A program made the position numbers and the translations under genes. From Polynucleobacter campilacus (GTDB lineage Bacteria; Pseudomonadota; Gammaproteobacteria; Burkholderiales; Burkholderiaceae): DNA of 64,000 bases. Positions 1 to 8,737 of this stretch are shown in pieces (the stretch's first letter is position 1; the number at the start of each line of letters is the position of its first letter). Location: the NCBI RefSeq assembly GCF_002206625.1, contig NZ_NGUP01000003.1, forward strand, positions 17,788 through 81,787. The letters run 5' to 3'. The notes under the pieces were generated by a model. It was given only the letters and a program-made list of their open reading frames with translations. It searched no databases and was not told the origin of the DNA.

Positions 1-720
1 AACCAAGGTTGTCAGGCTTTGCAGAACCTGAATATTTCCCTGTCCTTTAGTCTCCTTAAGGTAAGCATCTAGCTTTTTTTGATGCTCCTTACTAAAGTGC
101 TTACGAATATCATTTTCACCGATAAACTCTTGCGCTAAATCTAAATAGGGCATTTTGGCGTATTGTGCAATACGTTTTTGATACTCAGAAGCAATGCGGT
201 ACACCAGTTTTTTTCCTAGAGCCCTATCACCCCCTAAGCTCTCTGATGCAATAAGGGCGCTTGCTACTAAACGTTTAATGTCCCACTCCCAGCTACCCGG
301 TAAGGTTTCATCAAAATCATTGATTCCAAATACCAATCGATGTTCAGCCGTTCCAAATAAACCAAAGTTAGAAACGTGCATATCGCCGCAAAGCTGGACA
401 GTAATATTGCTTGTGGGCTGATTGGCTAAATCCTGAGCCATGATGGCGGCCCCACCCCGATAAAACGAAAAAGGTGACTGCAACATCCGCTCATATCGAA
501 TAGGAATCAGCAATGCGATTCGCTGCTTAGCTTGCGCTTCCAATATGCTAACCGGATCAATTCGGTCCTTAGGAGGCGTATACAGGCCCTGATCAGAAAA
601 GCTCACTACCTTACGTAAGGCCTTTCCATCAGCCATACGCTTTTTGATACTAGGCCGTGGATCTTTGAACGACTCTACAGACCTAAGGACGGCAAATTGG
701 GGTTTCTTCTCTAGAGGCAT
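1..720 (-). CDS. DUF2252 family protein, 3' part missing
   Basis: An open frame begins with ATG at 720 and runs off the left edge of the window, giving 240 codons of a longer protein. I recognise the DUF2252 family from the motif CGDMHVSNFGLFG, followed about 20 residues later by FGINDFDET. Members resemble the aminoglycoside-phosphotransferase/kinase fold, and the HxxN plus D(F)DE pattern fits a catalytic and metal-binding loop. The substrate is unknown for this family. The N-terminal stretch (MPLEKKPQF) is basic and shows no signal peptide, so a cytoplasmic protein is likely. The next gene upstream starts 65 bases away on the same strand, so it may be cotranscribed with the tautomerase-like and arsC genes. 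The family call is fairly sure; the biological role is not. Confidence 0.8.
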   Translation of the reverse strand, partial: MPLEKKPQFAVLRSVESFKDPRPSIKKRMADGKALRKVVSFSDQGLYTPPKDRIDPVSILEAQAKQRIALLIPIRYERMLQSPFSFYRGGAAIMAQDLANQPTSNITVQLCGDMHVSNFGLFGTAEHRLVFGINDFDETLPGSWEWDIKRLVASALIASESLGGDRALGKKLVYRIASEYQKRIAQYAKMPYLDLAQEFIGENDIRKHFSKEHQKKLDAYLKETKGQGNIQVLQSLTTLV

Positions 721-785
721 GGGCTATCAGGGTAATTAACATACCCGTCCATGTTAATACCAGTAGAGAGGAAAAAGACGGTCAG

Positions 786-1226
786 CTAGGAATTGAGGTA
801 ATTGAGCTTCTTTTGAATACTTGATGGCAGCGTTGAGAACCAAACCCCATCATCCCCTACCGCTGGCAGTATTTGGCCATATTCAATCATTTGACCAGGC
901 GTAATTTCATCAATATAGGCCCAAATTTGATGCCCAGCTAAGCAAGTGGTGGTTTGAATCGCTATTTCAAGTTCAACTAATAATTGTTTTTTTATTTGTT
1001 CGCTTCTACCAATCCGAATTTGACCATTCAGAAAAATATGGGGTTCATTCAGTAGAACGCCGCCAATGAAGCAATCATGCATATCCAATGACTTGAATAT
1101 CACCTGCGCAAAGTAGGCTTCTGCACCGGTAATATCGGCATGTATCTTGGTAATTGCCTGTGCGAGGGTAAATTTTTGATGTGTTGTGAGGGATAAGCCA
1201 GCAAAATATACGCTATAGGTTGCCAT
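786..1226 (-). CDS. tautomerase-fold protein (Tautomerase_3 / cis-CaaD-like), lacking N-terminal Pro
   Basis: The protein has 146 residues. Its layout is that of the putative oxalocrotonate-tautomerase-like family (cis-CaaD type): an N-terminal beta strand, then a helix containing LAQAITKIH, a strand with FAQVIFKSL, the IRIGR stretch and a late WAYIDEI motif. In active tautomerases the residue after the initiator Met is the catalytic proline. Here the start reads Met-Ala-Thr-Tyr, so that proline is absent whether translation starts at the ATG (1226) or at the in-frame GTG just before it (1229). The ATG lies two bases past the arsC stop (TAGTGATG), so translation is probably coupled to arsC. 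The function is unknown; it may be a non-tautomerase member or an inactive one. Confidence 0.62.
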   Translation of the reverse strand: MATYSVYFAGLSLTTHQKFTLAQAITKIHADITGAEAYFAQVIFKSLDMHDCFIGGVLLNEPHIFLNGQIRIGRSEQIKKQLLVELEIAIQTTTCLAGHQIWAYIDEITPGQMIEYGQILPAVGDDGVWFSTLPSSIQKKLNYLNS

Positions 1227-1228
1227 CA

Positions 1229-1747
1229 CTATTCCGATAAGTTGTATTGCTGATTAAGCTTATGGTGAATTGAATGGAGCTCATTCTTTATTTGCAATCG
1301 ATCAAGCATATCGAGCGGTAGATCAAGTAGTAATTCAATACGATTACGCAATTCCATTTCTACCTTTCTGAAAGCCTCCCAAAGAGCTTGCTCATTAATT
1401 GCATCATTTTCTGGGTCAATAAAACCCCAGTGGGCAGTCGTGGGATGGCCAGGCCAATATGGGCATTCTTCACCCGCCGCAGAATCGCACACAGTGATTA
1501 TGAAATCCATATGTGGCGCATCCTCTCTTCCGAACTCATCCCATGTCTTGCTCCTGAGGAGCTCGAGTGGATAACCCATTTCTCTGGCAATCTTTAAAGT
1601 AATTGGGTGAACATATTGCTTTGGTTCTGATCCAGCTGAATGCCCAATTAAACGACCATGGCTCAAGGTAGTTGCCAGTGCCTCACCTAAAATTGATCGG
1701 GCTGAATTGCCGGTGCAAAGAAACAAGATTTTGTATGGTTGATTCAT
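1229..1747 (-). CDS. arsC: ArsC-type arsenate reductase (low-molecular-weight phosphatase fold)
   Basis: This 172-residue cytoplasmic protein has the LMW protein tyrosine phosphatase signature near its N-terminus, LCTGNSARS (C-x5-R, with Cys at about residue 11). It also has the later cysteines in VCDSAAGEECPYWPG that thioredoxin-linked ArsC proteins use for the intramolecular disulfide cascade. The family reduces arsenate to arsenite. The C-terminal tail of about 35 residues after the core is longer than in short ArsC proteins. No arsenite pump or ArsR repressor lies nearby within the window, so its role in resistance is less clear than in a full ars operon. A phosphotyrosine phosphatase role is possible, but the extra cysteines favour arsenate reductase. 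Confidence 0.82.
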   Translation of the reverse strand: MNQPYKILFLCTGNSARSILGEALATTLSHGRLIGHSAGSEPKQYVHPITLKIAREMGYPLELLRSKTWDEFGREDAPHMDFIITVCDSAAGEECPYWPGHPTTAHWGFIDPENDAINEQALWEAFRKVEMELRNRIELLLDLPLDMLDRLQIKNELHSIHHKLNQQYNLSE

Positions 1748-1776
1748 AGCTGAAGATATGGGAGAAGGCGTATGAA

Positions 1777-1953
1777 TTAAATAAGCTCATCAAGACGCAA
1801 TGAAAACTTTTTATCAACAACAAATTGGTTACTGTTGCGATCTAACAAATAAAGATTTGCTTGCGGGTTAATTTCTTTTGGCTCTATAGCAGTAGTACGC
1901 TCAACTTCATTACGGAAAACATCAGATAAGTATTTAGTGAGACTTGTATTCAT
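1777..1953 (-). CDS. small hypothetical protein, 58 residues
   Basis: An open frame starts at ATG 1953 and ends with TAA at 1777, encoding a 58-residue acidic-to-neutral soluble protein beginning MNTSLTKYLSDVFRNEVERT and ending SLRLDELI. It contains no cysteine and no membrane segment. The mix of charged and hydrophobic residues looks like a real protein rather than random translation, but I do not recognise a family. The upstream ribosome-binding site is weak (AAAGAAAAA). It ends 29 bases before arsC on the same strand, so it could be the first gene of an arsC-tautomerase transcript. A gene this short may be missed by standard callers. Confidence 0.5.
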   Translation of the reverse strand: MNTSLTKYLSDVFRNEVERTTAIEPKEINPQANLYLLDRNSNQFVVDKKFSLRLDELI

Positions 1954-2031
1954 GAAGTTTTTCTTTTAAATAAAGAGCCAATACCAACATCCTAAGATTT
2001 ATTTATTTCAGTTTTATTAAGAAAGGGAATA

Positions 2032-2058
2032 AAAAAACCCAGCGCAAACTGGGTTTAA
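2032..2058 (-). terminator. rho-independent terminator
   Basis: The inverted repeat AAACCCAG / CTGGGTTT with a short GCG-containing loop is followed on the minus strand by a run of seven T. It sits about 100 bases downstream of the 30-residue ORF at 2159-2251, supporting that ORF as a separate short transcript. Confidence 0.7.
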
Positions 2059-2158
2059 AAGGAGGTTAATATAGACGCATGTTAGTCAGCAATCGACTGA
2101 CATTCAAAATATAGCAATCCTTTATTACAAACTAGTGACTAAGCCTAATCAATTTGAG

Positions 2159-2251
2159 TTAGCTGCCAAGACGGTGTCGCGCAAATCGGTTCACATATGC
2201 TAGTCGCGCTTCGTTCCATGCCTGCCATAAACGTAAAATAAATTTTTTCAT
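2159..2251 (-). CDS. very small basic protein, 30 residues (candidate gene)
   Basis: ATG at 2251 opens a 30-codon frame ending in TAA at 2159. The product begins MKKFILRLWQAWNEARLAY and ends in a basic NRFARHRLGS tail. It resembles the general look of short arginine-rich DUF1127-like proteins (aromatic-rich helix then basic end), but I cannot assign it to that family. A strong ribosome-binding site AAGGA lies about 7 bases before the ATG, and a rho-independent terminator follows at 2032-2058, so the ORF has both start and stop signals of a monocistronic small gene. Its size puts it below normal gene-calling cut-offs. Confidence 0.55.
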   Translation of the reverse strand: MKKFILRLWQAWNEARLAYVNRFARHRLGS

Positions 2252-2427
2252 ATTGCATCCTTGTGGTGAAAGATAAATAGAGGCCCCACTGTTTTGCAGC
2301 AAGACCCTCGAAACAACAAAATCTATTGTTCATCACGTCAATGACAGCGTGAAGACATTTTTATGACTAGATGGTGTAGCTGGGATACACTAAATTCTCT
2401 ATAAGTCCTTTCTTGAAGGAAATCAGC

Positions 2428-2904
2428 ATGCATGATTGGGATCCCTACAGCACCATTGCCTTAAGATTAACCTTGGCATTATTTGTTGGAGCGGTGCTTG
2501 GCCTAAATCGCTGGCTTCACCATAAGTCTGCGGGTATTCGCACCCACTCCTTAGTAGCCATTGGTTCGGCAACTGCGGTTATGCTTATTAGTGACTTTGT
2601 TCAGGATGATGCGCAGTCGGTTAGCCGAGTTCTCCAAGGCTTAATCACCGGTCTTGGCTTTTTGGGAGCAGGTGTCATCATCCATGAACAACGCTCGAAT
2701 AAGGTTCATGGGCTCACTACAGCGGCAAGCCTATGGGCCTGCTCCCTGATAGGCGCCGCCTTTGGAGCAGGGCAATTTGCCTTAGGAGGCTTGTCTTTGG
2801 CAGCAATTTTGCTGACTCTGGCACTCGGGGGCCCATTAGAACGGCTCTTTGCAAAACTCAATGGCGTAAAAAGAGGATCTGAAATTTCTGGCGATCCAGA
2901 CTAA
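2428..2904 (+). CDS. MgtC/SapB family membrane protein
   Basis: This is a 158-residue inner-membrane protein with about four hydrophobic segments. Family hallmarks are LFVGAVLGLNRW near residues 15-30, the AGIRTHSLVAIGSA stretch, and GLGFLGAGVIIHE followed by the VHGLTTAASLW segment. MgtC-family proteins affect magnesium or phosphate homeostasis and F-type ATPase activity in some bacteria; many are housekeeping homologues of unknown role. I chose the ATG at 2428 because AAGGA lies 7 bases ahead of it; an in-frame TTG at 2413 would put the start on the ribosome-binding site itself. The C-terminal soluble domain of full-length MgtC is missing, as in the short SapB-type members. It stands alone on the plus strand. 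Confidence 0.82.
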   Translation: MHDWDPYSTIALRLTLALFVGAVLGLNRWLHHKSAGIRTHSLVAIGSATAVMLISDFVQDDAQSVSRVLQGLITGLGFLGAGVIIHEQRSNKVHGLTTAASLWACSLIGAAFGAGQFALGGLSLAAILLTLALGGPLERLFAKLNGVKRGSEISGDPD

Positions 2905-2990
2905 ATAGCCTTAAAACCACTAAAAAAGCATGTTTTGTCATATTTGTTTGTTAGGATGGTAATTCCCTTCATAAATAATAAACTGATGCC

Positions 2991-3191
2991 ATGAGTAACT
3001 ACAAATACGAAGATGCAGTGAAACAGCTTCAAGAAAGCGGTGCTATTGGCCTGGTGGACTTAAAAAGTCTGCCTCACGAAGATCTTGTAGAGCTTCTTGA
3101 AGAAATCAAAGTTTGGTGCTTGTATGCAGGCGGCAAAACTGAAAAGCTCCCTAAGGAATCCAAAAAGAAAAAGAAAAAGAAAAAGGATTAA
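2991..3191 (+). CDS. small lysine-tailed hypothetical protein
   Basis: This 66-residue protein has an acidic/amphipathic first part (about residues 1-45, rich in Glu/Leu and containing LPHEDLVELLEEI) and a C-terminal run of eight consecutive lysines ending in Asp. The lysine run is encoded by four perfect AAAAAG units (3162-3185). No family is recognised. The basic tail could bind nucleic acid or ribosomes, but that is only inferred from composition. It converges on phoR, with 18 bases between the stop codons. The ATG at 2991 fits the reading frame; the ribosome-binding site before it is not strong. Confidence 0.6.
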   Translation: MSNYKYEDAVKQLQESGAIGLVDLKSLPHEDLVELLEEIKVWCLYAGGKTEKLPKESKKKKKKKKD

Positions 3192-3192
3192 T

Positions 3193-3232
3193 TCTGAGGA
3201 AGCTTGCGCTTAAGAACTTAAGCGCTCCTTAG
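3193..3232. terminator. convergent hairpin between the 2991-3191 gene and phoR
   Basis: A perfect 9-bp inverted repeat, GCGCTTAAG / CTTAAGCGC with a 2-base loop (3206-3225), is flanked by a further imperfect arm CTGAGGA / TCCTTAG. It overlaps the phoR stop codon. No T-run follows on either strand, so this may be an RNA 3'-end or pausing structure rather than a classical terminator. Confidence 0.5.
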
Positions 3233-4508
3233 GAAAGCGCAGCATAAAAGTACTACCCTTCCCTGGGATACTTTCAATAGTTAATTGCGCTTGATGACGA
3301 CTAGCAATATGCTTCACAATTGCTAAGCCAAGACCAGTACCTCCCGTATCACGAGAACGACTTCTATCCACTCGATAAAAACGTTCAGTAAGTCTTGAAA
3401 GATGCTCTGCTGCAATCCCGGGGCCAGTGTCCATAACAGAAAATTCGCCCTGCCCATCTGCGTTAACAAGCCACTTCACATGAATAGCGCCAGCATCTGG
3501 TGTGTAGCGGATAGCATTAGAGACTAAGTTACTAAATGCAGAAAGTATTTCTCGCTCATCGCCTAACAAATTATTTTTATCAAGCACTTCGAAGGTAAAG
3601 CTATGATTCCCATGAGATAGTGCTTCAGCATCATTTTTAAGTAAAGCCATGAGAGTTTCGACATTAACTTGATTTGTTGCGGCTGGCAATGCATTAGCCT
3701 CCAGATTAGCGAGGGTTAATAGATCCTCAACCAGACTTTTCATGCGCTGAGCTTGCGACATCATCATCTCAAAATACTGATCACGTTGATCCTTCTCAAG
3801 CTCTAAAGATTGCACGGTCTCTAAGAACCCCATTAATACGGTAATTGGGGTCCGCATTTCGTGAGAAACGTTAGCAACGAAGTCGCGACGCATAGCATCA
3901 GCCTTTTGTAAATCAGTGACGTTTTGTACTAGTAGCAAATGGCGTTGGTTACCAAACGGAAAGGCCTGCAACATTAAACTCAGACTGCTATCTGGACCCA
4001 TTCTTTCAAGCAGTAATGGTTCATCGAAGTTACGCTTATTTAAATATTGAATAAATTCAGGGCGACGAATGAGAAAATTAATGCGCTGCATTACATCGCG
4101 TTTAAAGGAAAGTCCAAAGAATCGCTCAGCAATACTGTTGCACCACTCAATTTGATCGCTTTCATCTAGCATCAAAATACCATTAGGCGAGGCTTGAAAA
4201 GCTTCGATAAAGTTCTCATGTTGCTGCTCAATATTTCGCATCCTTTGCTTTAGCGTTTTCACTAAACGCTGCAACCTGAAAAATACTTCTTCCCAAAATC
4301 CACTAGGGAGCGGCATGTGCTCAATGGAATCCGATTGCACGGCCTTACCTAGGCGTGCTAGGTTTATAAATGAGTACACGAGCGGTACAGATAACAGAAA
4401 AACGCCAACGAAAATGGCGTATTCAGCACCCCAGTTATAAAGGGTAATGAATGCAGCGACTAATGCGAGGCTAATAAGGAAGGTAAAGCGAGATAAGGCG
4501 GAAATCAT
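3210..4508 (-). CDS. phoR: phosphate regulon sensor histidine kinase PhoR
   Basis: The 432-residue inner-membrane kinase has two N-terminal membrane segments (about residues 8-25 and 30-50), a PAS domain (about 95-195), a HisKA domain with the phospho-accepting His at about 216 in NVSHEMRTP, and a HATPase_c domain with NAIRYTPD (N box), DTGPGI (G1) and GGTGLGLAI (G2). It phosphorylates PhoB when phosphate is low and is restrained by the PstSCAB-PhoU complex. It follows phoB by 64 bases and is the last gene of the pst-pho operon. The lack of a large periplasmic domain is typical of PhoR, which senses through the transporter rather than directly. Confidence 0.95.
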   Translation of the reverse strand: MISALSRFTFLISLALVAAFITLYNWGAEYAIFVGVFLLSVPLVYSFINLARLGKAVQSDSIEHMPLPSGFWEEVFFRLQRLVKTLKQRMRNIEQQHENFIEAFQASPNGILMLDESDQIEWCNSIAERFFGLSFKRDVMQRINFLIRRPEFIQYLNKRNFDEPLLLERMGPDSSLSLMLQAFPFGNQRHLLLVQNVTDLQKADAMRRDFVANVSHEMRTPITVLMGFLETVQSLELEKDQRDQYFEMMMSQAQRMKSLVEDLLTLANLEANALPAATNQVNVETLMALLKNDAEALSHGNHSFTFEVLDKNNLLGDEREILSAFSNLVSNAIRYTPDAGAIHVKWLVNADGQGEFSVMDTGPGIAAEHLSRLTERFYRVDRSRSRDTGGTGLGLAIVKHIASRHQAQLTIESIPGKGSTFMLRFPKERLSS

Positions 4509-4572
4509 GCTGCAATCTTAGACGATCTCAAGAATGTCCTTGAAATAGTCCAAAAAGGCCTTTAGATAAGGT

Positions 4573-5286
4573 CTAATTGTTGCTTGGAGTCTTGGTAATA
4601 CGATAGCCGCTGCCCCGAACTGTCTCGATAAATCGGTCGCAGTCTACTGGGGTTAATGCTGCCCTGAGGCGCTTAATATGGACGTCAACAGTTCGCTCTT
4701 CAATATAGACTTCATTACCCCAAACCTTATCTAGTAAATTAGTACGAGAATGAACGCGTTCTGGGTTAGCCATAAAGAATTGCAGAAGTCTATATTCTGT
4801 GGGACCCAAAGAAACTGGTTTAAGCTCAGTATTAGGCCATTGCGCCAAAACTCTATGCGAGCTAGGATCTAGCTTTAGTGGGCCGATTGTGAGTGGGCCC
4901 GTGTCTTCAAGCGGGGTTTGCCTGCGCAACAATGCCCTCACCCTAGCAATTAATTCCTTAGGTGAAAAAGGCTTAGTCACATAATCATCTGCACCAGAAT
5001 CTAAGCCCAAGACCTTATCGGACTCCTCGCTTTTCGCGGTAAGCATCAGAATCGGCAAACCTCTTGTCCGATCATTAGCCCGTAACTCTTTAGCAAATTG
5101 CACACCAGACTTTCCTGGCAACATCCAATCTAGTATCACTAGGCTTGGTAACTTTTCTTTCATCATCGCAAGCGCAAGATCAGTTTGCATGGCCTTCTCA
5201 ACCTCATAGCCTGCATGCGTTAAATTAATTGCAATCAACTCTGCAATGGATGGCTCATCTTCAACGATTAGTATGTGGTGAGTCAT
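4573..5286 (-). CDS. phoB: phosphate regulon response regulator PhoB
   Basis: PhoB is 237 residues: an N-terminal receiver domain with the acidic pocket (VEDE, residues 8-11), phospho-acceptor Asp at about 53 in LVILDWMLPG, and the conserved KP(F) near the end of the receiver. A C-terminal OmpR/PhoB winged helix carries ERTVDVHIKRLR and the final GSGYRI. It activates Pho-box promoters, including presumably the one before pstS. It lies 14 bases after phoU and precedes phoR. Family identity over the OmpR relatives is supported by the operon context. Confidence 0.95.
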   Translation of the reverse strand: MTHHILIVEDEPSIAELIAINLTHAGYEVEKAMQTDLALAMMKEKLPSLVILDWMLPGKSGVQFAKELRANDRTRGLPILMLTAKSEESDKVLGLDSGADDYVTKPFSPKELIARVRALLRRQTPLEDTGPLTIGPLKLDPSSHRVLAQWPNTELKPVSLGPTEYRLLQFFMANPERVHSRTNLLDKVWGNEVYIEERTVDVHIKRLRAALTPVDCDRFIETVRGSGYRITKTPSNN

Positions 5287-5300
5287 TTGAAAGCTCTTTT

Positions 5301-6008
5301 TTAATCTTTATTAGCTTCGCGCACTAAATCTTCATGGGGAATGTGGCGAACATCTGAGCCCTTCGCAATGTAAATTACAAACTCAGCAATATTCTTAGCA
5401 TGGTCCCCAATGCGCTCAATCGCCTTAGCAATCGTTAACATGTCAAGCCCAGTGCTAATAATGTGCGGATCTTCCGACATATAAGTAATGAGTTTGCGGA
5501 CAAAACCACGGAACTCCTCATCAATTTGACGATCTTCAGCAACAACTTCGGCAGCAGCAACAGTGTCTAGGCGAGCAAAGGCGTCCAAACTACGACGCAA
5601 CAAATTGATTGCCATTTGACCAGAGAGACGAATCTCGGCCACATTGATATTGTGTGGGGTACCTGTATCGATAAGGCGCTTTGTACGCTTTGCAACACGC
5701 TCAGCCTCATCCCCGGCACGCTCTAGGTTTGTAATGGCCTTAGATACTGCCATGACGAGGCGTAAGTCACGAGCAGCTGGTTGGCGTCTTGCAATTAATT
5801 CAGTACAGGCTGAATCAATTTGGATTTCAAGGTCATTAACTTGTTTTTCATTCTCAATGACGATATTGCAAGTATCAAGATCCATTTGCGTGAATGCACG
5901 CATTGCTGTTGAGATCTGCGCCTCAACCAATCCGCCCATTTCTAGCAAACGACCAGAGAGTGAATTTAAATCAGCATCAAATTGTGATGAAAGGTGATTA
6001 TCAGGCAT
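5301..6008 (-). CDS. phoU: phosphate-specific transport system accessory protein PhoU
   Basis: The 235-residue helical cytoplasmic protein is made of two tandem PhoU repeats. The metal-binding ExxxD-type helix motifs are visible in ERAGDEAERVAKR (first repeat) and ERIGDHAKNIAEF (second repeat). PhoU links the Pst transporter with PhoR and is needed to keep the Pho regulon off when phosphate is plentiful. It sits 13 bases downstream of pstB and 14 bases upstream of phoB. Confidence 0.95.
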   Translation of the reverse strand: MPDNHLSSQFDADLNSLSGRLLEMGGLVEAQISTAMRAFTQMDLDTCNIVIENEKQVNDLEIQIDSACTELIARRQPAARDLRLVMAVSKAITNLERAGDEAERVAKRTKRLIDTGTPHNINVAEIRLSGQMAINLLRRSLDAFARLDTVAAAEVVAEDRQIDEEFRGFVRKLITYMSEDPHIISTGLDMLTIAKAIERIGDHAKNIAEFVIYIAKGSDVRHIPHEDLVREANKD

Positions 6009-6021
6009 TTAATATCTCCAA

Positions 6022-6870
6022 TTAACCGAAGCGGCCGGTAATGTAGTCTTCAGTTTCTTTACGCTTAGGCTTAATAAATATTTCATCTGTTTTACCATAT
6101 TCAACCAAACTGCCAAGGTACATATAGGCAGTGTAATCGGATACACGCGCAGCCTGCTGCATATTATGAGTAACGATGGCAATGGTGTACTCATGTTTGA
6201 GTTCATTGATCAACTCTTCAATTTTTCCTGTCGAAATAGGATCTAGTGCTGAAGTAGGTTCATCAAGCAGCATTACCGAAGGTTTTACAGCTACGCTACG
6301 AGCAATACAAAGGCGCTGCTGCTGTCCACCAGAAAGCGATAAACCACTTTGATTTAATTTATCCTTAGCTTCATTCCACAGAGCTGCTTTGTTCAATGCC
6401 CATTCAACGCGCTCATCCATTTCAGAGCGAGACAGTCTTTCATAGAGGCGTACACCAAAGGCAATGTTTTCATAGATAGACATTGGGAATGGAGTCGGCT
6501 TTTGAAAAACCATGCCAATACGTGAGCGCAGTAAGTTTAAGTCCTGATCAGGCTCAAGAATGTTTTGGCCATAAAATTTAATTTCACCTTCTGCACGCTG
6601 ACCAGGATATAGGTCGTACATGCGATTTAAAGTACGCAATAAAGTGGATTTACCGCAGCCAGAAGGCCCAATAAATGCAGTGACCTTACCTTGCTCAATA
6701 TCAAGGTTTATGTCTTTTAAGCCCTGGAATGAACCGTAGAAAAAATTAAGATTTCTAACTTCAAGCGCATTGATAGCTGCCTGCTCTGAATGTTGAATTG
6801 TTGAATCCACTTTTCCCCCTTGACTATCAATCTGATTTAAGTCAAACATTGTTTTTATATTACTCATCAT
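6022..6870 (-). CDS. pstB: phosphate ABC transporter ATP-binding protein PstB
   Basis: This 282-residue ATPase has Walker [10 protein letters not shown] (about residues 68-76), signature [11 protein letters not shown] (about 178), Walker B MLLDEP (about 200-205) and the switch His in VTHNMQQA. It powers high-affinity phosphate import through PstC/PstA. The first 35 residues are an extension before the ABC core. The ATG overlaps the pstA stop as ATGA, which indicates translational coupling. The initial codons are two consecutive ATGs, so the exact first Met is uncertain by one residue. Confidence 0.95.
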   Translation of the reverse strand: MMSNIKTMFDLNQIDSQGGKVDSTIQHSEQAAINALEVRNLNFFYGSFQGLKDINLDIEQGKVTAFIGPSGCGKSTLLRTLNRMYDLYPGQRAEGEIKFYGQNILEPDQDLNLLRSRIGMVFQKPTPFPMSIYENIAFGVRLYERLSRSEMDERVEWALNKAALWNEAKDKLNQSGLSLSGGQQQRLCIARSVAVKPSVMLLDEPTSALDPISTGKIEELINELKHEYTIAIVTHNMQQAARVSDYTAYMYLGSLVEYGKTDEIFIKPKRKETEDYITGRFG

Positions 6871-7733
6871 GCCTGTACCTTTTCACGGAAAACCACTCGC
6901 GCCAGAATATTTAAGCCGAGCACAGCAAATGTTATTAATAAGGCAGCTGCCCAAGCCAAATCGACCCAGTTATCATACGGACTCATTGCAAACTGGAAGA
7001 TGACTACTGGCAAGTTAGCCATTGGTGCATTCATATTCGTTGAGAAGAATTGATTATTTAAAGCTGTAAATAACAATGGAGCTGTTTCACCACTAACACG
7101 CGCTAAAGCTAATAAGATTCCCGTAATAACACCGCTCTGGGCGGCGCGCAAAGTAATCATAAAGGCGACCTTCCACTTAGGCGTGCCCAATGCATATGCA
7201 GCTTCACGTAAGCTTCCTGGAACGAGTCTCAACATGTTCTCAGTAGTTCTTACTACAACGGGTACCGCAATGAGAGCCAAGGCAATCGTCCCTGCCCAAC
7301 CAGAAAAATGCTTTACTTGTGCGACCACAATCGCATAGACAAATAAACCGATTACGATTGATGGGGCAGATAACATGATGTCAGTAACAAAACGGGTTAT
7401 CGATGCTACCTTACTTCTGTCGCCATATTCAGAGAGATACAAGCCAGCAAGCACGCCTATCGGAGTGCTAATTAAAGTGCAGCTAGCTACAATCATGAGA
7501 CTTCCGAGAATCGCATTAGCTAAACCACCGCCTTCTGATCCAGGAGCAGGTGTACTGTGCAGGAATACATCTAAATTAATAGATGAAAAACCTTTAATAA
7601 ATAGAATGCTTAAGATCCATAAAAGGAAGGTCATACCCAGCACCATAGCCGTAGAAGAGAGTACTAGGCCAATTTTATTGGCACGTTTACGTTTAGCGAA
7701 AATTGCTGGGTTAATGTTTGAAAAATTATTCAT
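6867..7733 (-). CDS. pstA: phosphate ABC transporter permease PstA
   Basis: The 288-residue permease has about six membrane segments and the binding-protein-dependent transport EAA-type loop ([14 protein letters not shown]) that contacts PstB. The ATG at 7733 forms a classic ATGA overlap with the pstC stop; an upstream in-frame start at 7775 would overlap pstC by 46 bases and add a hydrophilic stretch, so I reject it. It forms the transmembrane channel with PstC. Confidence 0.94.
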   Translation of the reverse strand: MNNFSNINPAIFAKRKRANKIGLVLSSTAMVLGMTFLLWILSILFIKGFSSINLDVFLHSTPAPGSEGGGLANAILGSLMIVASCTLISTPIGVLAGLYLSEYGDRSKVASITRFVTDIMLSAPSIVIGLFVYAIVVAQVKHFSGWAGTIALALIAVPVVVRTTENMLRLVPGSLREAAYALGTPKWKVAFMITLRAAQSGVITGILLALARVSGETAPLLFTALNNQFFSTNMNAPMANLPVVIFQFAMSPYDNWVDLAWAAALLITFAVLGLNILARVVFREKVQA

Positions 7734-8716
7734 GTTTTTAAGCCCTGTTTTTTCTCCATGCTCATGAGCATCCATTTAGCAATAGCTAGCACGATAAATG
7801 TGATCATGAATAGCGCAAGACCAAGCGCAAATAAAGAGGAGTAATGAGGTCCTAACTCAGCCTCACCGAACTCATTTGCCAATGTAGAAGCAATTGAATT
7901 TCCGGGAGCAAATAAAGAGGCGGATAAGCGATGCGCATTTCCAATCACAAATGTAACGGCCATCGTTTCACCAAGCGCCCTACCCAATCCAAGCATGATT
8001 CCACCGATAACACCTGCCTTGGTATAGGGAAGTACGACATTTCTGACTACCTCCCAAGTAGTACAGCCAATACCATAAGCTGATTCCTTGAGAACCGGAG
8101 GAACAATCTCGAATACATCACGCATCACAGAAGCAATAAAAGGCAAAATCATCATGGCCAAAATCAATCCAGCACAAAGAATACCGATTCCATTAAAAGC
8201 GCCAGAAAATAGGATTCCTAGACCGGGAATTTGGCCCAATGTGCCTGCCAATGCTGGCTGAATATATTCAGCGAAGAGAGGAGCAAAGATAAATAGACCA
8301 AACATGCCGTAAATAATGGATGGCACAGCAGCCAATAACTCTACAGCGGTACCTAGCGGTCTGCGTAATACATTCGGACATAGCTCTGTTAAAAATACAG
8401 CAATACCAAAGCTGAGCGGCACTGCAATTAACAAGGCAATCAACGATGTTGCGAGTGTTCCATAAATCGCAATGAGACCACCGAATTCTCCATTGATGAT
8501 ATCCCATTCACTTGTGAAGAAAAAACCGATACCAAATTTACTCAGAGCTGGCCATGCATTGATAACGAGAGAAATAATGATGCCAAGCAAGGCTATAAGT
8601 ACGCCAACTGCAAAAAATTGCGTGATTGCGTAAAACAAAAAGTCTTGTACACGCTGTAATTTCGCAATCCTGGTAGCTTGAGGCGTTGGCGCTGAGTGGG
8701 ACTGTGTGATATCCAT
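7730..8716 (-). CDS. pstC: phosphate ABC transporter permease PstC
   Basis: This is a 328-residue inner-membrane permease with about six to seven hydrophobic segments and the cytoplasmic coupling loop [15 protein letters not shown] start it at ATG 8716 (MDITQSH). The longer in-frame GTG at 8749 lies within a strong hairpin that separates pstS from pstC and would bury the ribosome-binding region. It pairs with PstA. The N-terminal 30 residues are hydrophilic and cytoplasmic before the first helix. Confidence 0.92.
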   Translation of the reverse strand: MDITQSHSAPTPQATRIAKLQRVQDFLFYAITQFFAVGVLIALLGIIISLVINAWPALSKFGIGFFFTSEWDIINGEFGGLIAIYGTLATSLIALLIAVPLSFGIAVFLTELCPNVLRRPLGTAVELLAAVPSIIYGMFGLFIFAPLFAEYIQPALAGTLGQIPGLGILFSGAFNGIGILCAGLILAMMILPFIASVMRDVFEIVPPVLKESAYGIGCTTWEVVRNVVLPYTKAGVIGGIMLGLGRALGETMAVTFVIGNAHRLSASLFAPGNSIASTLANEFGEAELGPHYSSLFALGLALFMITFIVLAIAKWMLMSMEKKQGLKT

Positions 8717-8737
8717 ATTTGGCTTATTTAAATATTG

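Noticed and set aside
2145..2336. 63-codon minus-strand open frame
   Set aside because: It overlaps the better-supported 30-residue ORF in another frame, has no ribosome-binding site and an odd composition.
5644..5997. 117-codon plus-strand frame opposite phoU
   Set aside because: It is a shadow of the phoU coding strand; the Ser/Arg-rich translation is typical of antisense frames.
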